This document shows, one piece after another, positions 34,546 to 45,360 of a stretch of DNA of 64,000 nucleotides. Positions within the stretch are counted from its first letter, which is position 1, and the number at the start of each line of letters is the position of its first letter. Position numbers and translations under genes: made by a program. Below the pieces are notes generated by a model. It did not search any database. It was not told the DNA's origin and worked only from the letters and a program-made list of their open reading frames with translations. The stretch comes from Lycorma delicatula (Eukaryota; Arthropoda; Insecta; Hemiptera; Fulgoridae), in contig NC_134455.1 in NCBI RefSeq assembly GCF_047948215.1, positions 299,202,647 to 299,266,646 on the forward strand, written 5' to 3'.

Positions 34546-34879
34546 TATATATATATATTTATGTATTCAAAAAAAAGTATGTAAATAGAAACAAACTACA
34601 CCCACCAAAGAGCCAATGGCAGGCTATCAAAAAATCAACAATCAAGATATCTTCCTAGCAACAGATATTTGAAAGAAAATATTAATCAACGGAACAAAAC
34701 TCAAATAAGTAATAAAACAACACAACAAACAAATAAAGTGTAATACAGAACAAGCCCAGTCATAGTAAGAGTCGTTGAACAAAACAACCACCTACTAACC
34801 TAATGCAATCTTGACTCAAGATTAATGACTCAAGCATAATCGACAAAAATCTAAACGACAGAACTCATAATATGTGGGT
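34546..34879. other. Possible 5' UTR remnant or unique DNA upstream of the R1-clade LINE
   Basis: A-rich on the plus strand, with a TA run at 34,543-34,560; no feature recognised. Confidence 0.35.
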
Positions 34880-35420
34880 GAGAATTTTTATGAAAAATTG
34901 ACGACACACAACTGTCGACTTTTCTGAACGTAGATTTAGAACTTTAGGTTGTAAAATATTCCCACTAAAGATTCTGGCACTCTATTTGTAGTAATAACAC
35001 TCTCTTTATCGTAAGTAAAAATCATCATTTGCTTCACTTTTGACTTCATGAGACAACTTTTCTTTCGAAGAGAGTTGACTCTTCCATATATTGCTTTGTG
35101 ACTTCAGTTCAGGTTCAAAATAACGTATTTATGTTTCATCAAGAGCAATTATTTCGTTCCCTTTCATTACGTGTAAGCTGTTCTTGTGCAATTTCGAGAC
35201 GCCTTGCTTTTTTCTGCTCTTTCAGTTAGTGAGGTATCTATTGCGATATGATTGTTTTTGTGGAAATGTTTCGTTAATATGCAATGTGTTATAGGTTTTG
35301 GTATTCGAGTTTCATTTTCGATTTTTCTCATTGTAATTAGACGGTCTTCTTTGTTCCCCGTTGGAACAATAGCGATGCTTGTGTTGTGTACAACATAAGC
35401 AGTTGGCCAGAGGCTGGATC
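34880..35420 (-). pseudogene. Decayed mariner-type transposase
   Basis: Minus strand at 35,050-35,150 reads IALDET, a stop, IRYFEPELKSQSNIWKS, matching the first catalytic block of mariner transposases ('LDETW..H.EPE.K.QS..W'), with Trp turned into a stop. Downstream (34.9-35.05 kb) SHEVKSEANDDFYL in shifted frames fits the continuing 'KVK.M...F.D..GV' region. Upstream (35.16-35.42 kb) frames with ENETRIPKPITHCILTKHF and SLTERAEKSKASR fit the paired HTH linker. Several stops and frameshifts; the third catalytic residue block was not found. Confidence 0.65.
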
Positions 35421-36484
35421 ATCATCTGCTGCATTCCTTCTATTCTCTGTAAACCTTTTATGCTAATGCTTTACGGTACTGCGTTCTACAGTAACATCAC
35501 TACACACTTCCCGTTACGAGTGATAAATCATTGGCTCAGTATTCCCTATCAGATTTTTATTTTTGGTGTATCCGCATACCTCGAATTTTGTATGTGACAC
35601 GAGTTCAATTCTGCCTCATCTTCGGAGTGCAATGACATCGTTACACACCAAATAAATCCCAAATAATTTACATGGCTGCTTTGTAACACTTAGGCTACAC
35701 AATGCCGGTTGTCGTGAGTCCTTTCGGATCTTATTTTTTGAGAGCATGCGTACTTTGCATTACTTTTGGGACAATTCAAAATCCAAACTTTTTGACCTGA
35801 TTAAAAATAAAATGTTTAAAGCGATTTTATATTACAGATAATTTCATAGTTCAAGGTTGTTATGCATATTATTTTGTATGAAACATTAAATTGAAGTATC
35901 ATTGAAATACAAAAATACTGAATTTATATTTCATAACTTCTCATCACGGGTTTGGTAACATACCCATCAGAAAAATTTCCTAATCACTTTAACCCCGTAA
36001 ATCTTACGGGGTGTAAATTTTATTTTAATCTGAATCTTAGTAATTGGTATACAAGTACCACGAAATATCAGCAATATTTTTTCGATATATTCGTTAAACT
36101 TTTCAAGCATTCCTTTTTCCATTATAATTAATAATGCAACCACGTTTCTTAGCTATAAAATTTTTTATAGAAACATTTTTTTATATTTTTGAATTTTTAC
36201 TGTAAGTATGCTTTCAAGATTTAAATTACTTCTTTTTATCATCCTAGCTCAAAAACATTTAATGAAATTCTTGTTTTTTCTCCACAGATTATTTAAATAC
36301 ACTGTTGAGATTATTCTTAGCTGGTTACAATGCTCATAGAAGTAACCTCAGAAATACGAATATGTCGTCGCATGTTCATGGTTCAACCAGAATACTGAAA
36401 GACCAACAAACTAAAAGTTCACGTTAATACAATTTATTAGTGTAAAAACATAGAAAACAGAATAAATTATTATAAAACAACAGC
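35421..36484. other. AT-rich intergenic DNA
   Basis: May include an upstream mariner flank near 35.4-35.75 kb; otherwise nothing recognised. Confidence 0.35.

Positions 36485-36553
<69 letters not shown>
36485..36553. repeat. (AAT)n microsatellite
   Basis: About 23 perfect units; reads TTA/ATT on the minus strand, the same motif class as the LINE target tract but with no LINE joined to it. Confidence 0.95.
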
Positions 36554-36555
<2 letters not shown>

Positions 36556-37949
36556 ATACAATAACATACAAAGTAGTAATTCAAGTAAGGAAAAGATAAG
36601 TTTAGAGATAATTAAATTATAAAAACCAGAATACAATCCAATTTACTAAAAACATTATAAACCACTGGAAGCTAATATTTCATTTACAAAACGATTACAC
36701 AAGAAAAGTCTAAGGTTCATATGATTAAATTTCTGAAAATATTATTACTTTTACTCTCTACAATAGAACTATCCTATACTTTATGAATGAATATAATGCT
36801 TTTAACAGTAACTTTCATTACTGTTTAACAATAACTCACCGAACAACTTCCTGCATTCCCCACTGTTCATAATGGAATGCTCTTGACGTACTCTTCACTC
36901 GTTGTTACCACACACTTAATGATGTCACCGCAACCTTGTCGAACGTGGGCTATCAAATCATCTCTGTCATCGCTTGTTATCATGACTACGCCGAACACGG
37001 CCTCGCCGAACTACTGACCCTCTTGGCTCATGCCTGGCAATATTTATAATCCCTGGTCTGCAGAACCAGAACCCGTCTGATCATAATTTTAATGAAATTA
37101 CTTGTTACCACGTTAATTAAATCTGGGTGCCTTAATATTTGGCCACTAACTTAATTTATCTTTTACAAGAATCTGCTGTTAATTTCTCTCCTTTCCTATT
37201 TTTTTCTATGAATTTTTGTTCAGCACTTCAGGAAACCGATTAAGTTTCAGCATATTTCTCCAACACAAAGTTTTAAAGGTTTTTATTTTCCTTCTGTTTT
37301 TCCTAGTTTCCATGTATTTATACAATAAAGTGCTAAAATTATGCAGTTTTTTTAAATTTCAATTTAATTTTTATAATTATCTTAGACAATACAATAAGTG
37401 TTTCCTCTTTTTCGTGAAAACTTCTTTATTTTTGATAATCTTCCTTAGTCTCTCTACTTCAGTTTCCCTAGCCTTTGTACCCTTTACTACCCAAATAACA
37501 AAATTCATTTGTCTGGTATTTTCGCTTATCTTAATATTTTACCATCCATTATCCTCCAATCTTTTATTATTTCATTATCTTTATTTTACTGCCTTTTACT
37601 ACAAAACTGAATTTCATTCTAGCAATCAGTTCATCCCATTCAAAATTTCTTCTAACTGAACTTTCGATCTAACCAAAAAGACAATATCCTTAGAAAATCT
37701 AAAAATTTATATTTATAGTTATTCTGCTATCAAATTTTCCCTTTATCTCCTGAATTTTTTTTTTCTAAAAACTAGTTTAAATGTAACGGGGATAGACTGT
37801 ATTCTTATCTCATTCCTTTTTTTTATCCTCTCTTCTTGTAGCTGTTACAATTATTCTGCAAATTGTATATAAATCCTTTTCCCTACATTTCAGAAATAAT
37901 TTGTTTCAGTATTAAAACATTTTGTAAATTTTGTAATTTTTTTCTCTTT
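36554..37949. other. Intergenic DNA, T-rich in part
   Basis: 36.84-37.11 kb is GC-richer and unassigned. 37.13-37.9 kb is strongly T-rich on the plus strand; a 147-codon Phe/Leu-rich frame there (37,216-37,659) follows from base composition and I do not call it a gene. Confidence 0.4.
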
Positions 37950-38235
37950 TAATACTTATACTTATAGTCGCATCAACAATTAAAGTTATTTGCGAGTTAT
38001 CAGTGTAATGTAACTGTATCGGTAATATGGAGTATTGTATAAATTCAATCCGACCAATCCTGAGACGTGTGATTAAATGAAATTCAACCCCCAATGAACA
38101 CCGATTTTCACGGTCTTATTCAAATCCAAATAAAATAACTATCTTCATTAGGATTTGAACCTGAAAACTTCCACTCAAAATCAGCTGATTACGATAACGA
38201 GTCTACGACTAGAGCAATCCAGTGGGTTTTTATAA
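37950..38235 (-). repeat. tRNA-derived SINE-like element
   Basis: On the minus strand a tRNA-like head near 38,150-38,235 includes GACTCGTTATCGTAATCAGC and ends in the internal promoter B-box GGTTCAAATCC. The body follows to about 37,950. Its middle part (38,040-38,150: CCTGAGACGTG, then CACGGTCTTATTCAAA) recurs at 49.1 kb. Ends and target duplications were not defined. Confidence 0.6.
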
Positions 38236-38449
38236 ATATTAGTTGTGTAACAAACAAAAATAAAAAAATTAAGAGCGTTTTTATGAATGTAATAAAAATT
38301 TTTATAAAAATCTATCTTTTAATCAAATAAGTTTTTTCTTGCCAAGTTTTTTTTTGCAAATTATATAAAAAGAATGTTTTAAAATAAAACGGAGTTTAAA
38401 TTTTAGAAAATCTTTTTTTGCAGAAAAAATAAGTCTACTTTCAAGAATT

Positions 38450-38990
38450 TTTACTTTCTTGCAGGAAGTAAAAGAAGTATTGTGATCGCGAAAAATTTCG
38501 GTTTTCTGATTTCAACGAAAATATCTATTTTGACCATCCCTGAATCCATTTTGACTAATTTCGGCGTCCAAAATCCAAGAGATTTGGATTTTGGACTTTT
38601 TCTTGACTTCAAAAATAAGCTCTCATTGATAGCTTTTCAACTATATGTCATAAGTGGTACTTATTTTCATTGGTTCCAGAGTTATAGCCAAATGAAACTA
38701 TAGTTAATGAAATAATTGGATCTTAGAAGGGGAAGGCAAATCGGTTCGAATCAGACTTCACTTCCTTTCTTTTTTAATTTAAATATATTGTTGACTTATT
38801 AATAATTATTAACCTCAGATTATAAAAAAAAGTTTTACAATAAATAATAATTCAATAATAACAATAAAAAAAAGATATTAAAAAATATCAGAAGTTATTA
38901 ACGAAATAAAATTATATACTTGTAATTTAAAAAAAAATGTGTGTATGTAATTTAATAGGCGTACAAGGAAGTAATGTAGTAGTCACATCA
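38450..38990 (+). repeat. Family A interspersed repeat, copy 3 (near complete)
   Basis: Runs from TTACTTTCTTGCAGGAAGTAAA through GTGATCGCGAAAAATT, CATCCCTGAATCCATTTTGA, TTTGGATTTTGGACTTTTTC and GGTTCCAGAGTTATAGCC to the end GGCGTACAAGGAAGTAATGTAGT. A central segment present in copies 1 and 4 (the CGTATGTATCTCGCATAA to AGTTGTGCAC block) is missing. The outer ends, CTTCCTTGTACG-like and CGTACAAGGAAG, are inverted, as in a DNA transposon. Confidence 0.8.
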
Positions 38991-40601
38991 TTTTTTTTTA
39001 AGTTTTACATAGAATTTATTGAAATGATTATTATTTTCATCTCTATAATAATTGTTTCTTTTACTGTAAGTTAGTAGCCAACTTTATCCGAAATTCAAAC
39101 AACAATAATGTCGTTCTTTATATACATCGTTGTAAACTGGAAAAAAGAAAAGGAATGTTTTGCCTTTTCAGAAGAAAAAAGTAAATAGTATTCTGATTTA
39201 TTTCACGAGAGTTCCCGCACCATGTATTGTTTTTGTTGTTTTTTTTTCTTTTTCAGTTACCCTATAAATTTTGTTGTCCTTACATATTTCATTTCTATTT
39301 AAGATAAAAAGCACCCATTAATAATCTTTTCTAAAGAGAGAAAATATAATCGTTTACCACGGTACTATAATTTTTTTCCAACTCTCTACGGTATTTCAAC
39401 TTATTTTAATAAAAAAAACGCTTTGTATTAAGACATCCGTTTCAATTATACTCTTATTCTGTGCACCTTAAACAATTAATTTCCGTTTGTTTTTCATTTT
39501 AATATTATGCTCAATATTTCTGAATTGATGTTATCTTCAACTATGTATTTGTACTATCGTACATAATTGTATGAAATTCAGTAAAAGATAAGCTCACCAA
39601 ACAATTTTTCCAAATTTTCACTGTTCGTAATGACTAAGAAACTGGAAAAGTTATCTAACAATTTAACGAAATATTATAATAATGTTTTTGGTGAATGATA
39701 TAATTTATCAGAAAACTTTACATAAAAATTTTGCTTGTGTTCGTAATTCCAGTATAAGATAGAAAATAATTTTTTTTTTACTCAGATAATACTCAGTTAA
39801 ATAAAATTTATCTTTAAAAGTTTCGAGTTATTATGGTAATATAACACAATAACTATTATAAATAGAGATTTAAAAGTTAACTGCGACCGTAACCACATCA
39901 GATAACAAAATTCTTGTAATGAAAAAAGAAATTAAATTTAAATTTAAAAAATTAAAAGCTAAAACTTATTTAGTTTTTTTAGTGTATAGCATTAAGACAC
40001 AGAAGCAAAAAATAATACCTGCAAATAAAAAAATAATAAAAAAAAGAAAGGCAAGGAAAGTAAAATATATTATAAATAATTCCTTTAAAATAGAAAATTT
40101 CTAATAAAATGTTTTACAAATAAAATAAAAATTAAGTTTATTATAAAAATAACCTTAAATAAGTATCTTATGTATAGAGGCACATATGAGGGTAATTTTA
40201 ATAAATTACATAAATTAGTAACAATATATAACCAAATACAAACAACCAATATAAATGTATGAAGAAATTACAGGAAGTAGGAGTCAAAATCAATAAACTA
40301 AGCTAATAAAACGAATAAAATAAGTAATTATACAGAATCCTTTAAACATTAAAATTACTGGACGTGATTATTTCAACACACATTTGGGTCTTTGATGAGA
40401 TATAGATAAAAAGTAATATTTTCAATGGATTTCCAGGAAATCGTTTTTACATAATGCTATTTACTACAACTATAATTTCAGAATTTATTTACTACAGTTA
40501 ATAACAAAAATAAAAACATCTGGTTAATAACTGTAAAGTGTAATTATTCGTTTCCATTGTGAACGGATGTGTCGGTTTGAACCTTTCATGCGCAGCACAC
40601 C
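38991..40601. other. AT-rich intergenic DNA
   Basis: No coding or repeat feature recognised. Confidence 0.45.
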
Positions 40602-40722
40602 CTATGTAATATAATTTCATCTACTATTAATTTCTCTGAGTTTTTCTCTTTTTGTTGCTGATATTGTTTACAGAGAAAAACTCACAGAAATTATTAGTAG
40701 ATAAAATTGTATTACATATAGG
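40602..40722. repeat. Long-armed hairpin (fold-back)
   Basis: Two arms of about 48-50 nt (40,602-40,650 and 40,672-40,722) are reverse complements with about six differences, around a loop of about 21 nt. The inner arms AGTTTTTCTCT / AGAGAAAAACT are exact. It could be a small fold-back element. Confidence 0.9.
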
Positions 40723-41174
40723 ATTATAGATTATTATATTACATATTGCATATTATTATTATTATTATTATGCAGGCATTACTATTAAAGTATTTTTTAT
40801 ACTGGCTAGTCGGATTTGCCGATCTTCTGAAACGCACATTTCCGATGTGCAAAAGTTGTTTCAGTAAAAACAACTTTTAGGAGTTATTGATTAGAATATC
40901 AAAATTTTCTTAGGAAACTTTTATCTTTATTCATAAAATAAAATTTTCTTTTCTTTTTTTTCGAACATATATGTGCGCTAGCAGCCACACATATATGAAG
41001 GGTACTTTGAATCACATTTATATATAAGAAAAATAAAATCTATATTATTGGTATTAATAAAGTTAGGTGAAAGAATAAAATTTAATCGAAAAAAATAATA
41101 TTAGGTATCTAAAATGCTTTTATTCTTATTTTATTTGTGGGGATTTCTATAGCTGCTACTGCCTCTCTGCTTCA
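40723..41174. other. AT-rich intergenic DNA
   Basis: Contains a short (ATT)n (40,753-40,771) and small inverted repeats near 40,853-40,880 (AAAAGTTGTTT...AAACAACTTTT). Confidence 0.4.
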
Positions 41175-41350
41175 GCTTCCAGCGTAGTATGACCTGGCAA
41201 TCCTCCACGTTCAAACCTCCTGTCACCATCAAGTCAGTTATGCTGCCCATACAAGGACATATTGGCCGTCCAATTTTTCTTCTGCCAGGTGGTACCTACT
41301 CCAAAATTTTCTTAGGGAGACACTTCTTCTCCATTCTATTAACGTGCCCA
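41175..41350 (-). pseudogene. RTE-type LINE C-terminal tail fragment
   Basis: The minus strand reads FGHVNRMEKKCLPKKILE, a stop, VPPGRRKIGRP, a well-known tail of endonuclease/RT proteins of RTE-type LINEs ('LGH..RM......K..L......G.R..GRP'). Then ITDLMVTGGLNVEDCQ follows in the place of the 'W...V..DL...G......A.DR..WR' ending. Only this end is visible; the rest of the element is absent or unrecognisable. Clade assignment is tentative. Confidence 0.55.
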
Positions 41351-41690
41351 AACTAAACAAACTGCCTTCAGCGAACATCATCTAAAACTATTTTTAGAAA
41401 CATTTTTATATTGTATAATAAAAAATAATTGGTGTTTTGGTCATTGGATAATTTATCCATATTTTACTTGAAAAATAGCTCCATAAAATGTTGGTGTTAC
41501 AAAAAAATAGAGTATAAATTAATCATAATGTACCTGTCAGATATCACGTCTGCGATGGAGGGCTAATGAAATCTTAATTGATTATTCTCTTGTCTCGATT
41601 TTTCATTCATTTATAAGAAAACAATACAAAGATCTAAGCAACTTTCTTTTCATTTTCATATTATGAAAAATAAAAGTGTTGATGTCAAGA

Positions 41691-42356
41691 CTTTTACTTC
41701 CGTGTATGAAGTAAAGGAAGTATTTTGATCGCGAAAAGTTTCTGTTTTCAGATTTCAATGGAAATATCCATTTTGACCATCCCTGAATCTATTTTGACTA
41801 GTTTTGGCCTGTACGTACGTATGTATCTCGCATAACTAAAAAACGATTAGCCGTAGGATGTTGAAATTTTGGATTTAGGATTGTTTTAACATTTAGTTGT
41901 GCACTTCCTCTTTTGATTGCAAAATAAAAGAGACCGAATGACTTCAAATAAAGAGACCAAAAGTGACCAAGAGAGCCCAAAATCAAAAAAAAAAAAACAT
42001 GATTTTGAATAGTTTCTTAACTGCATTAATAAGTTCTCATTGAGAGTTTTTCAACGATATGTAATAAGTGGTACTTATTTTTTTTGGTTTCAGAGTTATA
42101 GCCAAATGAAATACATGGATTTACAAGGAGTAAGGCACATCGGTTCGAATCAGATTTCATCTCCTTTCTTTTTTTAACTTTTTTTTTAATTTAAATATAT
42201 TGATTGATTAATAATTATTAACCTCAGATTGTAAAAAAAATTACGATTAATTAAGTTATTCAATAATAATAATAAAACATGAAAAAATATCAGAAGTTAT
42301 TATTAAATAGAATTTTATGTAAAAAAAGTGTATATATAATTTGATAGGCGTACAGC
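41691..42356 (+). repeat. Family A interspersed repeat, copy 4 (longest copy)
   Basis: Begins CTTTTACTTCCGTGTATGAAGTAAAGGAAGT and contains every block seen in the family: GATCGCGAAAAGTTTC, CCATCCCTGAATC, CGTACGTATGTATCTCGCATAA, ATTAGCCGTAGGATGTTGAA, AGTTGTGCACTTCC, the A-run after CCCAAAATC, AGAGTTATAGCC, ATCGGTTCGAATCAGATTTC and the end ATTTGATAGGCGTACA. It is the best guide here to the full unit. Confidence 0.8.
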
Positions 42357-43011
42357 TAAAGGCGTACGCCTATAACTGAATAGGCGTACTGTTCTGATCA
42401 CACTGTTCATCACTGTTCTGATCACTACAAAAACTAGCTGCATAATGAACATCATTCCTCATAATGATAGAAACTATGACTAATTAAATATGCGTATTTA
42501 CCTCAGAATTCTCACTTTCATGAAAGACTGCGATAGGATTAGGCAACAAAGTAACGTATAGCCTTTTCTGTAAAAATATTACATTACACACTGTAAAGCT
42601 GTATGTAAATACAGAGCTTCACTCTGGGTTGGGAATTCTACTCTAATCCCCCATTACTACTCGTATTCCTTAATAAGCCTGAATAGCTATGGGATAGTTA
42701 TTATTCCTTCAGAAATGACGCAAATATTGAGGAAATTTGATGTCAAATGTCCTCCAATGGTTGTGGTCGTGACATCTAACAAAAAATCTTGAATTATTAC
42801 TAACTTTTCCAGTTTCAGAAAGAAGTACTTGTTATCTTAAAATACATAAACTATCATCCTGTCACTTTGTAATACACACATAAACTCATACTAAACTATA
42901 CTGCGCATCCTACATTTTTTAACATGATTTAATTGCAATCCATTACTGTGATCAAGGTATTTTTGAAGTCAGATGGTCTTATTATGTCAATTAATTAATT
43001 GAATATAATGA
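42357..43011. other. Intergenic DNA
   Basis: Short local duplications of AGGCGTAC and ACTGTTC.GATCAC at 42,345-42,430, where the family A end has been repeated. Nothing else recognised. Confidence 0.4.
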
Positions 43012-43049
43012 GAATATAATGCTATGGTAATTACCATAGCATTATATTC
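43012..43049. repeat. Perfect 38-bp palindrome
   Basis: GAATATAATGCTATGGTAA followed immediately by its exact reverse complement; no spacer and no mismatch. Confidence 0.97.
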
Positions 43050-43084
43050 TAGGTTTTCTGAAATCTTCTAATTTAAATTGTATT

Positions 43085-43430
43085 TAGTCTGTAGCCGATA
43101 TCCTGACCCCATGGGGGAAGACACCCTCCATGAGACGGTTTCGGTCGCCCACGCCACCTCCTCCGTAACTAGCCCTTATGGATTTTACCGGAGGTCATCT
43201 TCAGTACCTCGGCAATGACATCTTTCAGTCAAACCTCAGTCAAGATGCCACTGATGCAAACGCCACAAGCGACATTCCCATCGGTGTCCTTCCAACATAA
43301 ACTTCTAACAAACACATCTAGCCAAGTCTCAAACAAGACGGGATGACTTTCTAAGAAGAAAGAAACTGAACTCTGTCTACCCGAAAGATAAAAATGAGTT
43401 CGAAACGCAACGAATCATAAAACGTAACAC
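43085..43430 (-). repeat. R1-clade LINE 3' UTR fragment, copy 3
   Basis: Matches 31.9-32.24 kb in order: GGGAAGAC, CTAGCCCTTATGG.TTTACC, ACCTCGGCA, GCCACAAGCGAC.TTCCC.TCGGTGT, then TCTCAA..AAGAC and CTACCCGAAAG.TAAA..GAGTTC. Only the 3' UTR is present, as expected of a 5'-truncated LINE insertion. It is less decayed than the copy at 27.1 kb. Confidence 0.7.
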
Positions 43431-45129
43431 AAAAACACTAACAAAACATAACAATAAAAATAAGTAATGTAACATAACAGCCTACAATATTATATAATTA
43501 TATTTTATAATTTCCTAGCAATATATTGACAATTATTTTGATGTTGGTGATGATATTGTGACCGCATAAACTTTCCAAATAATAAAGTTCAGATTCTTTT
43601 TAGTTATAATTGTTAAGGGCTTTATAAAAGTTATTCACTAACTACCACTTTTCTTGACTTGAAACGTAATATTTTTTCTCAAATAATAGAATAATGGAAA
43701 ATGTTATGTACAACAATACTTTAAGCTCCTTATACTCAATAAAAATTTGCAATTTTTTTAAATCCAGTCTGAAAGATTATTTCTTCTAATCATCCCCAAT
43801 AGGAATATTAATATTTTTCGTTCTTCTTCAGCTCATCTCGTATAGGTTTACTATGATTACTAACATACTATATTACATTTTTTTGTACTTATGCTTTTTT
43901 CAAAAACTTTTTTTTAAGATGCAGTTGTACTATGTTGTCTAATTAAAAATATCGTTTTATCTTTCAAATTTTTATATCTATAAACAATTTTATGCACACT
44001 GTACTAGAAAAATAGACAGATTACTCAAATAGTTTATTCTGTCTCAAAATACACTGCTTTTTTAACAGTAGAATATCTTCTGTTGTAAAATTTTTTAATT
44101 TAATGGCTATGGTATTTAGCAACTGCTGATTAACCTCTAAATGAAATTTATTACAGTTAGTTATTTATTTTAGGTTAGGATTTTAATTTTCAGAATATTG
44201 AACAACAGTTCATGTTAGTCAACTCAATTATTTAACTTTTATACTTGTTTAATGTTCTTGGCTACAGTCTTACTGAATGTCTACTCAAATTAATTATTTT
44301 TATTTTCTTTATGATTTATTGGTTTTCAGAACTAAAACGTAAAAACGACTTTTAAAAAGCGCAAAAAGTTGAAAATAATTTTTTGTCTATTAATGAGAAT
44401 ATCTTCACTTTTTTTATCTAATAAACTCACGTTTTTATTATTAATATTTTCAAATTGTTTCATTATTATTGATTAATTATCCTTAAAAACGAATTTAAAT
44501 TATCTGAAAACAAACGCACAACGATCAGAATACAGAAAAGTATGTCTATAATGCAATATTAAAACACTTAATTTTGTCTTTACCTATTTCAACTACAGTA
44601 ATATACAACAATCATCTTTTTTGCCAAGACTAGCGGTATACTATTAATTATTGCAATTTAAAATTTTGGGAATAAAACAAAATTAAGCGCCGGTTTATTG
44701 TTATTCTACGAATAAAAAAAATAATTAACATAAAATCATGAAAAGTTTCATCAGATTATGATGATGTTAAAGAATTATTTATATTATTTTTGTGGCTTTT
44801 AATAAAATTCTTACTGAAAACCTTTTCCTAATACTTCCTGAAAAATAACGGAATTCGCAAGCAAAATGATTAATCCATGAAGACAACCAATCAAAAACTA
44901 ATCACTAAGTAGTAAAAAAATGTTCTAATATGCAATAGAGCAATACTTAACGCTGTAAAAGAGCAAAATTAATCTAATCGTTTAGAGATAATTCATGTAC
45001 CAATGATTTTTTTTGTTTCCATGGTCATTTGACATTTTTATTAACATTATTACTTCTAAATGTCACATGTCGCAGTTCTTTTAGTTATTATTTTTTTACT
45101 TAAAGTAGTGTAGAAATAAGAATTGAAGC
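43431..45129. other. AT-rich intergenic DNA
   Basis: Nothing recognised. Confidence 0.45.
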
Positions 45130-45360
45130 ACAAATTCAAGGTCATCCAACGCCGCCGGGTGAAGTGCGGCATGTGTGAACTCCTTTGTGAGGCATGACGA
45201 GTCGAGGCGAGCACCCCGTACGAGGCTAGACTAGTGTATTCTCTCTATCATTCTCACTCTCTCACACAAGTCAATCAATCTATCTCTCTCACCCTGTCTC
45301 ACAACCTTCCACCATCCAAATTCTCCTTCCCCTCACCAATTTCTTATATTACAATTTCCA
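45130..45360. repeat. Family C arm fragment
   Basis: Matches the left arm of the element at 20.45-22.12 kb: TTCAAGGTCAT, GTGTGAACTCC, GAGGCA.GACGAGTCGAGGCGAG, CGAGGCTAGACTAGTGTATT, then a C/T-rich stretch with CTCTCACACAAGTCA. A few bases (the TTAAGCGAGCATTG segment) are deleted. No matching second arm was found nearby, so it is a solo end. Confidence 0.75.

Noticed and set aside
36424..36636. 70-codon minus-strand poly-Leu frame
   Set aside because: Product of the (AAT)n microsatellite.
37216..37659. 147-codon Phe/Leu-rich plus-strand frame that looks like a membrane protein
   Set aside because: Located in a T-rich stretch; the hydrophobic content follows from base composition, and no motif, splice site or homology is visible.
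44150..44185. Telomere-like TTAGG repeat as evidence for a chromosome end
   Set aside because: Only a single GGTTAGG occurrence, not an array.
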